In this document: positions 25,148-33,856 of the stretch, piece by piece | How positions within the stretch are numbered: position 1 is the stretch's first letter | How the letters are laid out: each line of letters begins with the position of its first letter | NCBI GenBank assembly: GCA_047605685.1 | Contig: JASGFF010000001.1 | Span: 29,562 to 93,561, forward strand | From: JAUASV01 sp047605685 | Lineage (GTDB): Bacteria; Actinomycetota; Actinomycetes; Actinomycetales; Microbacteriaceae | Direction of reading: 5' to 3' | DNA length: 64,000 nt | The notes under the pieces: generated by a model | Databases searched by the model: none | Told to the model about the DNA's origin: nothing | What the model saw: only the letters and a program-made list of their open reading frames with translations | Translations under genes and position numbers: made by a program

Positions 25148-26623
25148 TCAGGAAACGCGTGTGCTGATCGCGGCGGTGTTCACCGTGAAGGCGCCGTCCT
25201 GCGCGAACAGGCCGATCCGTCCGTCGAGGCGGTCGTAGAGCCGCGTGCTGAGCGCGACACCGCCGTCGATGACGGCGACGCACACATCCGCGTCCAGGTG
25301 GATCTCCAGGCGGTGGCGACCCGGCTGCAGCCTCACCGGCCGCTCGAGCTCCACCGAGTGGGGCACGTCGCCCAGGATCTGCCATTGCTCGCTCCCGGTG
25401 CGCCCTCGGGGCCAGCGGTCTATGACCATTCGATCGCGCGCTGGTTCGAGCCGCAACGCGTAGGTGCTCTCTCCATCGGCCGAGCTGCGCAGCAGCACAC
25501 CGCACGAACGGGTGTCGGCCGCGATGTCGATCTCGATCGCGATGACCGCCTGGCTCGGCAGGTCGGGGCCGAGCCAGGCGGCGTAGCGGTCCTCGGCACC
25601 CGATCCGGGCTTCTCGTCGGCTCCGTCGACCGGGTCGAACGCGTCCGTGATGTCGATGCGGTCTCCGTGCGCCGCCTTGATCGATTCGGGCAGGTCGAAG
25701 CGCAACGTGCCGTCGGGTCGCTGGTGGGCCTGCAGGGTCGCCATCGTGCCCGCCCACTGCCAGGCCCCGTCGTCGCGCTGGTCCTGCTTCGACGCGATCC
25801 ATCCGACGAAGTAGCGGTCTTCGCCGAGCGCGACAGTCTTCGCCGCGTAGAACGCGCGGCCATCAACCGTGTCGTCCTCGGGCGCGAGCCACGGGCCGTC
25901 CACCGAGCGAGACATGCGGTATCTCGTGCAGAAAGAGTCGGAGAACTCCGAGTACACGAGGTACCACCAGTCGCCCCAGCGGAACACGTCGGGGCACTCC
26001 TGAGTGATGAAGCGGCGGGGATCCCAGATCGGCTCCGCATCGCGCCACGAGATCAAATCGTCCGACTCCAGCCGTGCCACGATTCCCGAGCGGCGGTACG
26101 GCGCGTCCAGTCGACGTGTCGCGAGGAGCATCTGCCAGGGGGCGCCGGGGGACGGACGGAACACAAACGGATCGCGCCAGTCCTCGGGCGCGTACCCAGG
26201 AAGCGCTGCCAGATCCCATTCCGGATGTTTCACCCAGCTCGTGAGATCGCCCGCCGAGGTGGCGTGGCAGACCACCTGGGCATCGGGTGAATCGGGTTCC
26301 GGGCTCGTGCCGATGCGCGGATTGTGACCCGTGTAGAAGAGATGCGGCACCCCGTCGTCGACGACGACGCTGCCGGTGTAGCAGTCGAAATCGCTCGCGG
26401 TCGGGCCCCCGGAGGGAAGGACGACGCCACGGTCGTGGAAATCGACGAAGTCCGTGGTCGTGACCGCGGCCCACGGCATCCCGGTCGGGCGCTCCTTCGG
26501 CGCGAGATCGGGTCGCTCGTCGAGCAGGTAGAACAGCCACGCCGTGCCATCGGAGGCGAACGGGATCACATCGCCGACGAAACCGTTCGCGGGACGGAAG
26601 TGCGTGCTGGCGGGATTCGACAT
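25148..26623 (-). CDS. GH32-family fructan hydrolase-like enzyme with altered nucleophile block
   Basis: A 491-residue beta-fructosidase-like protein without a signal peptide. The RDP motif (DWRDPFVF) and the acid/base motif (ITQECPDVF) of GH32 are present, and a C-terminal beta-sandwich starts near residue 330 (CGVLLRSS...LRLEPARDRMVIDRWPRG). The first block, normally WMNDPNG, reads RPANGFVGDVIPF, so the nucleophile aspartate would be in GD. ATG 26623 is chosen for its GAGAG site over a TTG six bases upstream. It follows the LacI gene by 2 bp and is co-transcribed with it. It differs greatly from the second GH32 enzyme of the module, suggesting a different fructan linkage or reaction. Confidence 0.82.
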   Translation of the reverse strand: MSNPASTHFRPANGFVGDVIPFASDGTAWLFYLLDERPDLAPKERPTGMPWAAVTTTDFVDFHDRGVVLPSGGPTASDFDCYTGSVVVDDGVPHLFYTGHNPRIGTSPEPDSPDAQVVCHATSAGDLTSWVKHPEWDLAALPGYAPEDWRDPFVFRPSPGAPWQMLLATRRLDAPYRRSGIVARLESDDLISWRDAEPIWDPRRFITQECPDVFRWGDWWYLVYSEFSDSFCTRYRMSRSVDGPWLAPEDDTVDGRAFYAAKTVALGEDRYFVGWIASKQDQRDDGAWQWAGTMATLQAHQRPDGTLRFDLPESIKAAHGDRIDITDAFDPVDGADEKPGSGAEDRYAAWLGPDLPSQAVIAIEIDIAADTRSCGVLLRSSADGESTYALRLEPARDRMVIDRWPRGRTGSEQWQILGDVPHSVELERPVRLQPGRHRLEIHLDADVCVAVIDGGVALSTRLYDRLDGRIGLFAQDGAFTVNTAAISTRVS

Positions 26624-26625
26624 CG

Positions 26626-27666
26626 TCAACTCTCACGCGGTGGGGCGGCCAGCGACCTACGGGCGACGTAGGCGCAGGGAAGGAGGTGCTCGCCGTTCTC
26701 GGCGTCGTCGGTCAGCAGCAGTGCGCCCGCTTCGAAGCCCATCCGCTGGTGGGGGAGGGCGATCGTGGTGAGCGGCGGATGCATCTGGTCGGCGAGATCG
26801 GGCTGGTCGTCGAATCCGACGATGCTGACATCATCGGGGCACTGCAGGCCGAGGGCTTGTGCGGCCATGAGCGCACCGCACGCCATGCGGTCGTTGCCGC
26901 AGATGATCGCGGTGGGCGCGTCCTCGGTGAGGGCAGCCATCGCGAGGTCGTATCCCGACCCGACCTGGAACGTGCCGTACTCGCGTCGAACGGATGACGG
27001 GTCCACCCCCGCAGCGAGCGCGGCCTGATCGAGACCGCGTTCGCGCTGCTGGCACGCGTAGTCGTCTTTGGGGCCCCCGAGGAACACGACGCGCGAGTGC
27101 CCGGCGGCGAAGACCGCCGCCGCCGCCGATTCCCCACCCTGGAACTCGTCTGCGAGCACGACGATCGCGTCCGCGCGATCGGGCGGGAAGCAGTTCACGA
27201 ACACGGTGCGCACGTCGGGCGTGCCTTCGATGGGGTGCACCGTCTCGGGGCCGGGCGCCGCGTAGATGAGTCCCGCCACGCCCTGCTGCACGAGGCTCTT
27301 GACGGCTGCCTCGCCGTTGTCGGTGGTCTCGGCGGTCTCGACGACGAAGCACACGTATCCGGCTTGCTGCAGCGCCTGCTGCACACCGAGCACGATCTGA
27401 CCTGCGTAGGGCTGCGAGACGATACGGTCGGCGATGACCCCCACGGTGTACGACCGGTTGGACCGAAGTGATTGCGCCGCGCGGTTCGGGGTGAAGCGCA
27501 GATCCTTCGCGGCCTGCAGAATGCGTGCGCGGGTCTCCTCGGCGACGGAGACGTCGCGGCGATCGTTGAGCACGAACGACACCGTGGGTTGCGACACCCC
27601 GGCGCGCCGCGCTACATCCTTCATCGTGACTCGGCGCGGTTGCTCCTCTGGCACGCGGTTCGCCAT
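26626..27666 (-). CDS. LacI-family repressor of the fructan module
   Basis: A 346-residue LacI-type regulator. The N-terminal HTH is VTMKDVARRAGVSQPTVSFVLNDRRDVS, with the hinge helix FTPNRAAQSLRSNRSYTVGVI, then a periplasmic-binding-like effector domain. GGAGAG supports the start MANRVPEEQ over longer frames. It is transcribed divergently from the sugar ABC operon, and two palindromes around AATACGTATT lie in the shared promoter region. It therefore probably controls both directions, released by a fructose-containing sugar (inference). Confidence 0.92.
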   Translation of the reverse strand: MANRVPEEQPRRVTMKDVARRAGVSQPTVSFVLNDRRDVSVAEETRARILQAAKDLRFTPNRAAQSLRSNRSYTVGVIADRIVSQPYAGQIVLGVQQALQQAGYVCFVVETAETTDNGEAAVKSLVQQGVAGLIYAAPGPETVHPIEGTPDVRTVFVNCFPPDRADAIVVLADEFQGGESAAAAVFAAGHSRVVFLGGPKDDYACQQRERGLDQAALAAGVDPSSVRREYGTFQVGSGYDLAMAALTEDAPTAIICGNDRMACGALMAAQALGLQCPDDVSIVGFDDQPDLADQMHPPLTTIALPHQRMGFEAGALLLTDDAENGEHLLPCAYVARRSLAAPPRES

Positions 27667-27701
27667 CGTCTCTCCGTTCGTCGCTCGCAACATGCTAGTG
27701 C

Positions 27702-27713
27702 CAATACGTATTG
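27702..27713. promoter_or_regulatory. LacI operator 1 of the fructan module
   Basis: A perfect 12-bp palindrome, CAATACGTATTG, overlaps the likely -35 hexamer (TTGCCA, 27711-27716) of the sugar operon promoter. With the second site 46 bp away centre to centre, DNA looping or cooperative binding is possible. Confidence 0.8.
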
Positions 27714-27739
27714 CCAACTTCGCACCGAGCCTGTAGGCT
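27711..27739 (+). promoter_or_regulatory. Predicted promoter of the fructan ABC operon
   Basis: TTGCCA (27711-27716) and TAGGCT (27734-27739) are separated by 17 bp, a fair vegetative sigma-factor match. One operator covers the -35 region and the second lies downstream of the expected transcription start. Confidence 0.55.
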
Positions 27740-27747
27740 CGCGTCGC

Positions 27748-27760
27748 AAATACGTATTGG
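27748..27760. promoter_or_regulatory. LacI operator 2 of the fructan module
   Basis: AAATACGTATTGG shares the AATACGTATT palindromic core with the site at 27702-27713; together they suggest a consensus of GCCAATACGTATTGGC. Confidence 0.78.
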
Positions 27761-27803
27761 CCCCGCTGTGGCGGAGTCGATGATCGCTCAGAGAGGAGCG
27801 ACG

Positions 27804-29198
27804 ATGAGTAATGGACTGAGTGCTCCCATCAGCCGCCGGACGCTGTTCCAATGGGGAGGTGCCGGGCTCGCGTTGGCCGGCATCGGAACTCTCGCTGCCT
27901 GCTCCACGAGCGGCGGGTCGTCGTCCGGCACGATCAAGATGCTGTACTTCGGCGAGCAGAGCGCCGCGACCACACTCCAGAAGGCCATCCAGCCCGCGAT
28001 CACGAAGCTCGACAAAAGCGCCACCCTCGAGGTCACCGCCATCAACGGCACCGACTGGAACGACTTCCTCTCGAAGGTGCTGACGCAGATCGCCGCCGGA
28101 GACGCACCGGACATCGTGAGCGTCGCGACCGAGGGACAGCAGCTGCTGGCCTCGAAGAGCCTGCTCACCCCTCTCGATGACCTCGTCACCGCCAATCTCT
28201 CCGACCTGCACACCTACTTCACCGGCGTGCATCCGGCGCTCGTCGAGTCCACCATGTACGACGGCCACCTCTACACCCTCCCCGACAGCTTCAATGCGGG
28301 CAGCATGTTCTACTCCGCCGACCTGTTCGAGAAGGCCGGTCTCTCCCAGCCGGCGCAGGGGTGGACCCTCGATGACTTCGACGCTTCGGCGCGAAGCATC
28401 GCGAAGCTGGGCGGCAACTCCTACGGCTTCGACTGGGTCGTGCGCCTCTGGGGCAGCTGGACCTCGTTCCTCTACGCGAACGACGGCAACCTGCTCGAGG
28501 AGGGCAAGTACTCCGGCGGCGACTGGCTGTGGAAGAGCACGGCCTTCTCCGACAACGCCTACGGGGTGAGCGGGCGTAAGGGCGGCTGGAAGTGGGGCGA
28601 CCCGACGGCAAACTCCGACGCCGCGATCGAGGCGCTCGAATACGTGATCGACCTGCAGAAATCCGGGGTGTCGCCGTCGCCGGATGTGGGCGGCGGCTCG
28701 ACGCTGCAGGGCCTGTTCGCCTCCGGCCGCATCGGCATGACCATCGGCGGCGGCTTCTGGGCGGGCGGCCTGCACAACGCGGGCATGGAGGACGGAAGCT
28801 TCGACGTGCAGTACTTCCCCACCTGGAAGAGCAACAAGTCACTGTTCGGCGCCGGCGGGTACGGCATCTTCGACTCGTCGCAGAAGAAGGACCTCGCCTT
28901 CGAGGTCATCAAGCTCATGGTGCAGCCGGAGAGCTTCGACGAGCTCTGGCCGGGCAATGTCACGACCCCGGGACAGAAGTCGCTGATGACCGCCGAGCGC
29001 TACGCCGACACCGGGCCGAAGAACTGGTCGGTCTTCTACGACCAGCTCGAGAACTCGGTACCGATCTCGGCTCCGCCGTACTACAACGCTCTCGCGACCG
29101 CGCTCAACCAGCGCACGACGGAGGCCATCTCATCCGGCAACGCCAAGAAGGCGCTGGACGGTCTGCAGAGCGACATCGAGACGGCCGCAGCGTCGTGA
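27804..29198 (+). CDS. Sugar ABC transporter substrate-binding lipoprotein (family 1)
   Basis: A 464-residue extracellular solute-binding protein. A Tat-like or Sec signal (SRRTLFQWGGAGLALAGIGTLAAC) with twin arginine and a lipobox Cys is followed by TIKMLYFGEQSAATT and a CUT1-type fold. AGAGGAG precedes ATG 27804. It is the first gene of an operon with two CUT1 permeases, a GH32 enzyme and a PfkB kinase. No ATPase gene is present, so the system probably borrows a shared MsmK/MalK-like ATPase, common for CUT1 importers in actinobacteria. A fructo-oligosaccharide or sucrose ligand is inferred. Confidence 0.9.
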   Translation: MSNGLSAPISRRTLFQWGGAGLALAGIGTLAACSTSGGSSSGTIKMLYFGEQSAATTLQKAIQPAITKLDKSATLEVTAINGTDWNDFLSKVLTQIAAGDAPDIVSVATEGQQLLASKSLLTPLDDLVTANLSDLHTYFTGVHPALVESTMYDGHLYTLPDSFNAGSMFYSADLFEKAGLSQPAQGWTLDDFDASARSIAKLGGNSYGFDWVVRLWGSWTSFLYANDGNLLEEGKYSGGDWLWKSTAFSDNAYGVSGRKGGWKWGDPTANSDAAIEALEYVIDLQKSGVSPSPDVGGGSTLQGLFASGRIGMTIGGGFWAGGLHNAGMEDGSFDVQYFPTWKSNKSLFGAGGYGIFDSSQKKDLAFEVIKLMVQPESFDELWPGNVTTPGQKSLMTAERYADTGPKNWSVFYDQLENSVPISAPPYYNALATALNQRTTEAISSGNAKKALDGLQSDIETAAAS

Positions 29199-30139
29199 CC
29201 TCCGAAGCACTCACCGTCCGCCGGCGCGAGACGGAGGCCTCGCACCGGCCGGGCGCGCGCCGTACGAGGCGCCGCGAGAGGTCGTTCGGCTACGCGATGA
29301 TCGTGCCGGCCGTGATCCTGGTCGCGGTCTTCACGCTCGGCCCGATCCTCGCCTCGCTCGGACTCTCCTTTACCTCGTGGGACGTGTTCACCGCCCCGAA
29401 GTGGGTCGGTCTCGACAACTACGTCGAGCTATTCACGAACGGTCCCGTCATGGCGTCGTTCGGGGTCACGATCGTGCTCGCGGTGGCGATCGTCATCCTG
29501 CAGATCTCGCTCGGGATGCTACTGGCGGTGCTGGCGAATGCCCGCAGGCGGAACGCGACCCGCGTCTTCTTCCGCACGTCGTTCTACCTGCCGCTGCTCG
29601 CATCCACCGCCGCGGTGTCGATCTTCATGGGGTACATCTTCGACGCCAAGTTCGGGCTCGTGAACTACTACCTCAGCGCCATCGGGCTGCCGGAGATCCC
29701 GTGGCTGACGGATCCGTTCTGGGCCAAGGTCACCATCGTCCTCATCGTCGTGTGGCAGCAGGTCGGGTTCACTTTCGTGCTCTTCGTCGCCGCGCTCATG
29801 TCGGTGCCGACCGACGTGCAGGAGGCGGCGGTGATCGACGGGGCCGGTCCGTGGCGGATGCTCTTGCGCGTCAAGATCCCGCTGATCAGCCCGACCATCC
29901 TCTTCGCGACGGTGATCGCGATGATCAACGCGATGCAGCTGTTCGACCAGCCCTTCATCATGACGAAGGGCGGTCCGGGCACGGCCACGACCACCGCGAC
30001 GATCTCCCTCTATCAGGCCGGATTCCAGAACCTGCAGTTCGGGTTCGCCTCGGCTATCGCGATCCTTCTGCTGGTCATCATCGGCGCGATCACCGCAGTC
30101 CAGTTCATCGCCTCACGAAAGCTGGTGTTCTACCAATGA
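29195..30139 (+). CDS. Sugar ABC transporter permease (MalF/UgpA-like)
   Basis: A 314-residue membrane protein with about six helices. The GTG start overlaps the binding-protein stop (GTGA). The conserved EAA loop reads VQEAAVIDGAGPWRMLLRVKIPLISPTILF. It forms the transport pore with the next gene product. Confidence 0.92.
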   Translation: MTSEALTVRRRETEASHRPGARRTRRRERSFGYAMIVPAVILVAVFTLGPILASLGLSFTSWDVFTAPKWVGLDNYVELFTNGPVMASFGVTIVLAVAIVILQISLGMLLAVLANARRRNATRVFFRTSFYLPLLASTAAVSIFMGYIFDAKFGLVNYYLSAIGLPEIPWLTDPFWAKVTIVLIVVWQQVGFTFVLFVAALMSVPTDVQEAAVIDGAGPWRMLLRVKIPLISPTILFATVIAMINAMQLFDQPFIMTKGGPGTATTTATISLYQAGFQNLQFGFASAIAILLLVIIGAITAVQFIASRKLVFYQ

Positions 30140-31050
30140 CGACCGCACCCGTCCTCGAGCCGATGCGCGGCGCGGTGCCTCCGCCCGCCGACGAGGCGCG
30201 TGCCGCCCGGGTCGCGCGTCGGCGACGACTCGCAGCGTCCGTGGGGCGCATCGTCGGCCTGATCATCCTGATCATCGCCGCCGTGTTCGCCCTCGGGCCG
30301 CTGCTGTGGACGCTGACGACATCGCTGCGCACCCCAGCCGAGTCGTTCAGCAACCCGCCGCAGTGGATCCCACTGTCATGGGACTTCAGCAACTACGCGG
30401 CCGTCTTCGACCAGATCCCGATCGGCCAGTTCTTCTTCAACAGCGTGATCGTCACCCTGCTGATCGTCGTGGGCCAGACCATCACCTGCACGCTGTCGGG
30501 CTATGCGTTCGCCATGGTCAGCTTTCCCGGCAAGAACATCATCTTCGGCATCTTCCTCGCCACGATGATGGTGCCGATCCAGACGATCATCATCCCGGTC
30601 TTCGTGATCCTCAAGACGGTCGGGCTGACCGGATCGATCGCGTCGCTCATCGTTCCGGCGCTGGGCAGCGCGTTCGGCACCTTCCTCATGCGGCAGTACT
30701 TCATGCAGATGCCGAGGGAGCTGGGCGAGGCGGCCCGTATCGACGGCGCGAGCCATTTCGGTGTCTTCCGTCACGTGTACGCGCGGATGGCGAGCCCGGC
30801 GATCGCGACGCTCGCGATCCTGAACTTCTCCGGCTTCTGGGCCGAGTACTACCGGCCGCTGATCTTCCTCAGCCAGCAGGACACCTTCACCCTGCCGCTC
30901 GGGCTCGTGGGGTTGCAGGGCAACCTGGGCACCGGGTCGATCTCGGTCGTGCTCGCGGGAGTCGTGCTCACGATGATCCCGAGCGTCCTGCTGTTCATTT
31001 TCGCCCAGCGCTACTTCATCGAAGGCGTCACGGCGGGATCGTCGCGATGA
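30136..31050 (+). CDS. Sugar ABC transporter permease (MalG/UgpE-like)
   Basis: A 304-residue partner permease with the EAA loop LGEAARIDGASHFGVFRHVYARMASPAIATL. It overlaps both its neighbours (ATGA at 30136 and 31047), giving an unbroken coupled operon with the downstream glycosidase. Confidence 0.92.
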   Translation: MTTAPVLEPMRGAVPPPADEARAARVARRRRLAASVGRIVGLIILIIAAVFALGPLLWTLTTSLRTPAESFSNPPQWIPLSWDFSNYAAVFDQIPIGQFFFNSVIVTLLIVVGQTITCTLSGYAFAMVSFPGKNIIFGIFLATMMVPIQTIIIPVFVILKTVGLTGSIASLIVPALGSAFGTFLMRQYFMQMPRELGEAARIDGASHFGVFRHVYARMASPAIATLAILNFSGFWAEYYRPLIFLSQQDTFTLPLGLVGLQGNLGTGSISVVLAGVVLTMIPSVLLFIFAQRYFIEGVTAGSSR

Positions 31051-32411
31051 GCCGCGCAGACCACCACAGCCCGCAGTTCCACCTGCGCCTGCCGCGCGGA
31101 TACGTCAACGATCCGAACGGCCCCATCGACATCGACGGACGGGCGCACCTGTACTTCCAGTCCCGCCCACGGGTGGATCTCGACATCCCCGTCGAATGGG
31201 GTCACGCGTCCAGCGACGACCTCGTGCGCTGGACGCTGCACCGGCCGGCGATCGTCCCCGTTCCCGGCGGAGCGGACTCCGGCGGCGTGTGGTCGGGCAA
31301 CACCGTGATGCACGAGGGGACGGTGCGCGCGTACTACTCGGGCAAGGTCGATCACAGCCCGTACCAGTCGGTGCTGCTCGCGGAGTCCTTCGACGGCGGA
31401 GCGACGTTCGGGCCGCCCCGGCAGGTCGTGGACGACCCGGCACCGGACGAGGGCGTGACGATGTTCCGCGACCCCTTCGTCTGGAGGGACGGCGACACCT
31501 GGGCGATGGGGGTCGGCGCGGCGGGGGCCGACGAGATGGCCTCGATCCGCCTGTACCGCTCCGACGACGGGGTGACGTGGGAGCGCGCCGCCGATCTGGC
31601 CGCGCTGCGCCGGTCCACGATCGACGGGGTCGACACCGGCGAAGGGTGGGAGTGTCCACAGGTGCTGCACGCGGACGGCACGGAGATCGCGCTCGTCGCG
31701 GCGTGGTCGCACGCGGGCGGACCCGGTCGGGTGCTCGCCTTCGCTCTGGGCGAGGAGCCGCATCCCCGTCCCGTCGACGACGGGCAGAACTTCTACGCGG
31801 CGGCCGTCATGCGTGACGGCTCGTGGGGCCCGGTCGTCTTCGGTTGGATCACCGAGGGGCGCAGCGACGACTGGTCCGCGCAGGCGGGATGGTCGGGGGC
31901 GATCACGCTGCCCCGGCACATGCGGCTGCGTTCGGGGCTGCCCGCGTCCGAGCCCCATCCGGTCGTCGATTCGCTCCGGATCGGTGCGCCCCGGCCCGCG
32001 CACGGCGCAACCGTCGGGGCGCAGACCGAGATCGTGCTTCCGACGGCGATCACGGGTCGCATCCGGCTGCGGTACTCGGCCGCGGAGCACCTCGACGTCG
32101 TCGTGGATGCGGAGGCCGGCACGGTCGCCGTCGATCGGTCACGATCCAGCGCCGACGAGCGCGCAGACGGCGGCGTGGCCGTTGCGCGGATGGCCTTCGA
32201 CGATTCGTCCGGTCGTCCCGCGGTGCGCGTGTTCGTCGACGGTTCGGTCATCGAGGTGTTCACGAGCGCCGGACGCGTGATCACGACCCGCGCCTACCCG
32301 ACGCAACCGCCGCCGTGGACCATCGAAGCGCCCGAGCACGCGCTGGCCTGGGAGCTGGAATGCGCGCTGGGATCGGAGACGCCCGCCCGCGCATCCGCCG
32401 TGGCGCTGTGA
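31047..32411 (+). CDS. GH32 beta-fructosidase (sucrose/fructo-oligosaccharide hydrolase)
   Basis: A 454-residue GH32 enzyme with a complete catalytic triad: nucleophile block RGYVNDPNGPI near residue 18, FRDPFV near 144 and the acid/base block WECPQV near 206. A GH32 C-terminal beta-sandwich follows, including RVFVDGSVIEVFTS. There is no signal peptide, so it cleaves imported sugar in the cytoplasm, releasing fructose for the adjacent kinase. Sucrose, sucrose-6-phosphate or short fructans are possible; transport by ABC rather than PTS favours unphosphorylated substrate. Confidence 0.92.
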   Translation: MSRADHHSPQFHLRLPRGYVNDPNGPIDIDGRAHLYFQSRPRVDLDIPVEWGHASSDDLVRWTLHRPAIVPVPGGADSGGVWSGNTVMHEGTVRAYYSGKVDHSPYQSVLLAESFDGGATFGPPRQVVDDPAPDEGVTMFRDPFVWRDGDTWAMGVGAAGADEMASIRLYRSDDGVTWERAADLAALRRSTIDGVDTGEGWECPQVLHADGTEIALVAAWSHAGGPGRVLAFALGEEPHPRPVDDGQNFYAAAVMRDGSWGPVVFGWITEGRSDDWSAQAGWSGAITLPRHMRLRSGLPASEPHPVVDSLRIGAPRPAHGATVGAQTEIVLPTAITGRIRLRYSAAEHLDVVVDAEAGTVAVDRSRSSADERADGGVAVARMAFDDSSGRPAVRVFVDGSVIEVFTSAGRVITTRAYPTQPPPWTIEAPEHALAWELECALGSETPARASAVAL

Positions 32412-33373
32412 CGGTGGACCGCGAATCGGACGGGGGATCCGGGCCGTCCATCGTCGTGGTGGGCGAGGCTCTGATCGACATCGTCGACGATGGATCCCCG
32501 CGGGAGATCCCCGGGGGCAGCCCCGCGAACGTCGCACTGGGGCTCGGCCGACTCGGTGCGCCCGTCGAGTTCGTGACGTGGCTCGGAGACGACGATCGTG
32601 GTCATCGGATCGCGGCGCACCTCGAGGCCTCAGGAGTGCGACTGGCGGCAGGTGGGACCGGCGCGGCTCACACATCGACGGCGACGGTGCGGCTCGCCTC
32701 CGACGGGCAACCGCGGTACGAGTTCGACGTGCAGTGGGACCCGCCGCGCGTGGCGGAGACCCCCGGATGGCTGCACGTCGGATCCATCGGCGCCTTCCTT
32801 CAGCCGGGCGCATCGACGGTGCGCGATCTCGTAACGCGCACGGCGTCGGCCGGGGGTGTCGTGTCGTTCGACCCGAACATCCGCCCCGCGCTCCTGCCGG
32901 CCCCGGCGCAGGCGCGGGAGGACTTCGAGCGGCTCGCCGCGCAGACGAACGTGCTCAAGCTCTCTGACGAAGACGCCGCGTGGCTCTATCCCGCTTGCGA
33001 TACCGACGAGGTCGTCGATCGTGTGCTGCAGCTCGGCGTCGAGCTCGTGGTCGTGACCTCGGGCCCACGGGGATCGGTGCTCGCGACGCGCGCCGAGCGA
33101 GTCCTCGTGCCCGGAGTGAGCGTGGTCGTGGCAGACACCGTGGGCGCCGGTGACACGTACATGGCAGCCCTGATCTGGCAACTCGCCCGCAAGTCGACGT
33201 CCCGGATATCCGCACTCGATGCGCGCGACCTGGCGAGCATCGGGGCGACGAGCACGCTGGCCGCCGCGATCACGGTCTCACGACGCGGGGCCGATCTGCC
33301 GTCGGACGTCGACCTGGCGGGCGTACTGCCCGTCAAGACATGGCCCGTCAAGACATGGCCCGTCGAGACATGA
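32408..33373 (+). CDS. PfkB-family carbohydrate kinase (fructokinase-like)
   Basis: A 321-residue ribokinase-family kinase with the N-terminal GGSPANVALGLGRLG motif and the C-terminal anion-hole/catalytic motif DTVGAGDTYMAAL. The GTG start overlaps the glycosidase stop. It should phosphorylate the fructose released by the GH32 enzymes. The C-terminus is extended by PVKTWPVKTWPVET, encoded by a 15-bp unit present three times (33329-33373), with the stop codon in the third copy. Confidence 0.88.
   Translation: MTVDRESDGGSGPSIVVVGEALIDIVDDGSPREIPGGSPANVALGLGRLGAPVEFVTWLGDDDRGHRIAAHLEASGVRLAAGGTGAAHTSTATVRLASDGQPRYEFDVQWDPPRVAETPGWLHVGSIGAFLQPGASTVRDLVTRTASAGGVVSFDPNIRPALLPAPAQAREDFERLAAQTNVLKLSDEDAAWLYPACDTDEVVDRVLQLGVELVVVTSGPRGSVLATRAERVLVPGVSVVVADTVGAGDTYMAALIWQLARKSTSRISALDARDLASIGATSTLAAAITVSRRGADLPSDVDLAGVLPVKTWPVKTWPVET
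33329..33373. repeat. 15-bp tandem repeat, 3 copies, at the kinase 3' end
   Basis: Units at 33329-33343 and 33344-33358 are identical; the third (33359-33373) differs at two positions, one of which turns TGG into the TGA stop. The unit is five codons, so the frame is kept. Confidence 0.92.
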
Positions 33374-33409
33374 CGCACCGAGAATGAGACGGCTGCGCAT
33401 CGTGGTTGT

Positions 33410-33448
33410 GCACCAGCCCTGGCATCCGCCCCGGCTGCCAGGGGGTGC
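33410..33448 (+). terminator. Likely terminator of the fructan operon
   Basis: A long imperfect inverted repeat (GCACC..CCCTGGCA at 33410-33424, TGCCAGGGGGTGC at 33436-33448) with an 11-nt loop follows the kinase gene. There is no U-run, as is usual in high-GC actinobacteria. Confidence 0.6.
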
Positions 33449-33530
33449 GAATTGCAGGCAGATTGCACGCCCCACCGAGTGAGAGTCAGACCGTCCGAGG
33501 AATCTGCGTTCTGACCGACGCTTCCTTCGG

Positions 33531-33603
33531 TGCGCCCGGAGGGACTCGAACCCCCAACCTTCTGATCCGTAGTCAGATGCTCTATCCATTGAGCTACGGG
33601 CGC
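33531..33603 (-). tRNA. tRNA-Arg (anticodon ACG)
   Basis: A 73-nt cloverleaf folds fully: 7-bp acceptor GCGCCCG/CGGGCGC, D stem GCTC/GAGC, anticodon stem TCTGA/TCAGA around loop CTACGGA, and T stem with TTCGAGT. CCA is not encoded. Its 3' end faces the fructan module, but I found no second copy of the tRNA 3' end near that module's other border. Confidence 0.96.
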
Positions 33604-33682
33604 AGGTGCCGATCGGCAACCCGACGACTATACCAGCGTCACACGGCCTGGCGGACCGGGCCGCCCGGCCGTGACGACGCCA

Positions 33683-33832
33683 CTACACGTTGCGCCGGAT
33701 GAAGCCGATGAGGGCGGTGATGGCGAACAGCACGAGGCCGACGATGGCGAGCCAGAGCAGGCCCTTGACCACGAAGCCGAGGATCGCGAGGACGGCCCAG
33801 AGCACGAGCAGGAAGATGACGAGTCCCAACAT
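33683..33832 (-). CDS. Small hydrophobic membrane protein
   Basis: A 49-residue protein made of two hydrophobic stretches (LGLVIFLLVLWAVLAILGFVV and LLWLAIVGLVLFAITALIGF) ending in RRNV, so two transmembrane helices with a basic tail. Small proteins of this kind are widespread in actinobacteria without a known function. It is divergent from cofD, 24 bp away. The larger open frame that contains it upstream is a shadow of cofD. Confidence 0.7.
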   Translation of the reverse strand: MLGLVIFLLVLWAVLAILGFVVKGLLWLAIVGLVLFAITALIGFIRRNV

Positions 33833-33856
33833 GTGGCCAACGCTACGCTGACCGGC

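Noticed and set aside
33374..33530. Small genes between the kinase and tRNA-Arg
   Set aside because: Frames here are short and lack ribosome sites; the stretch is better explained by the terminator hairpin.
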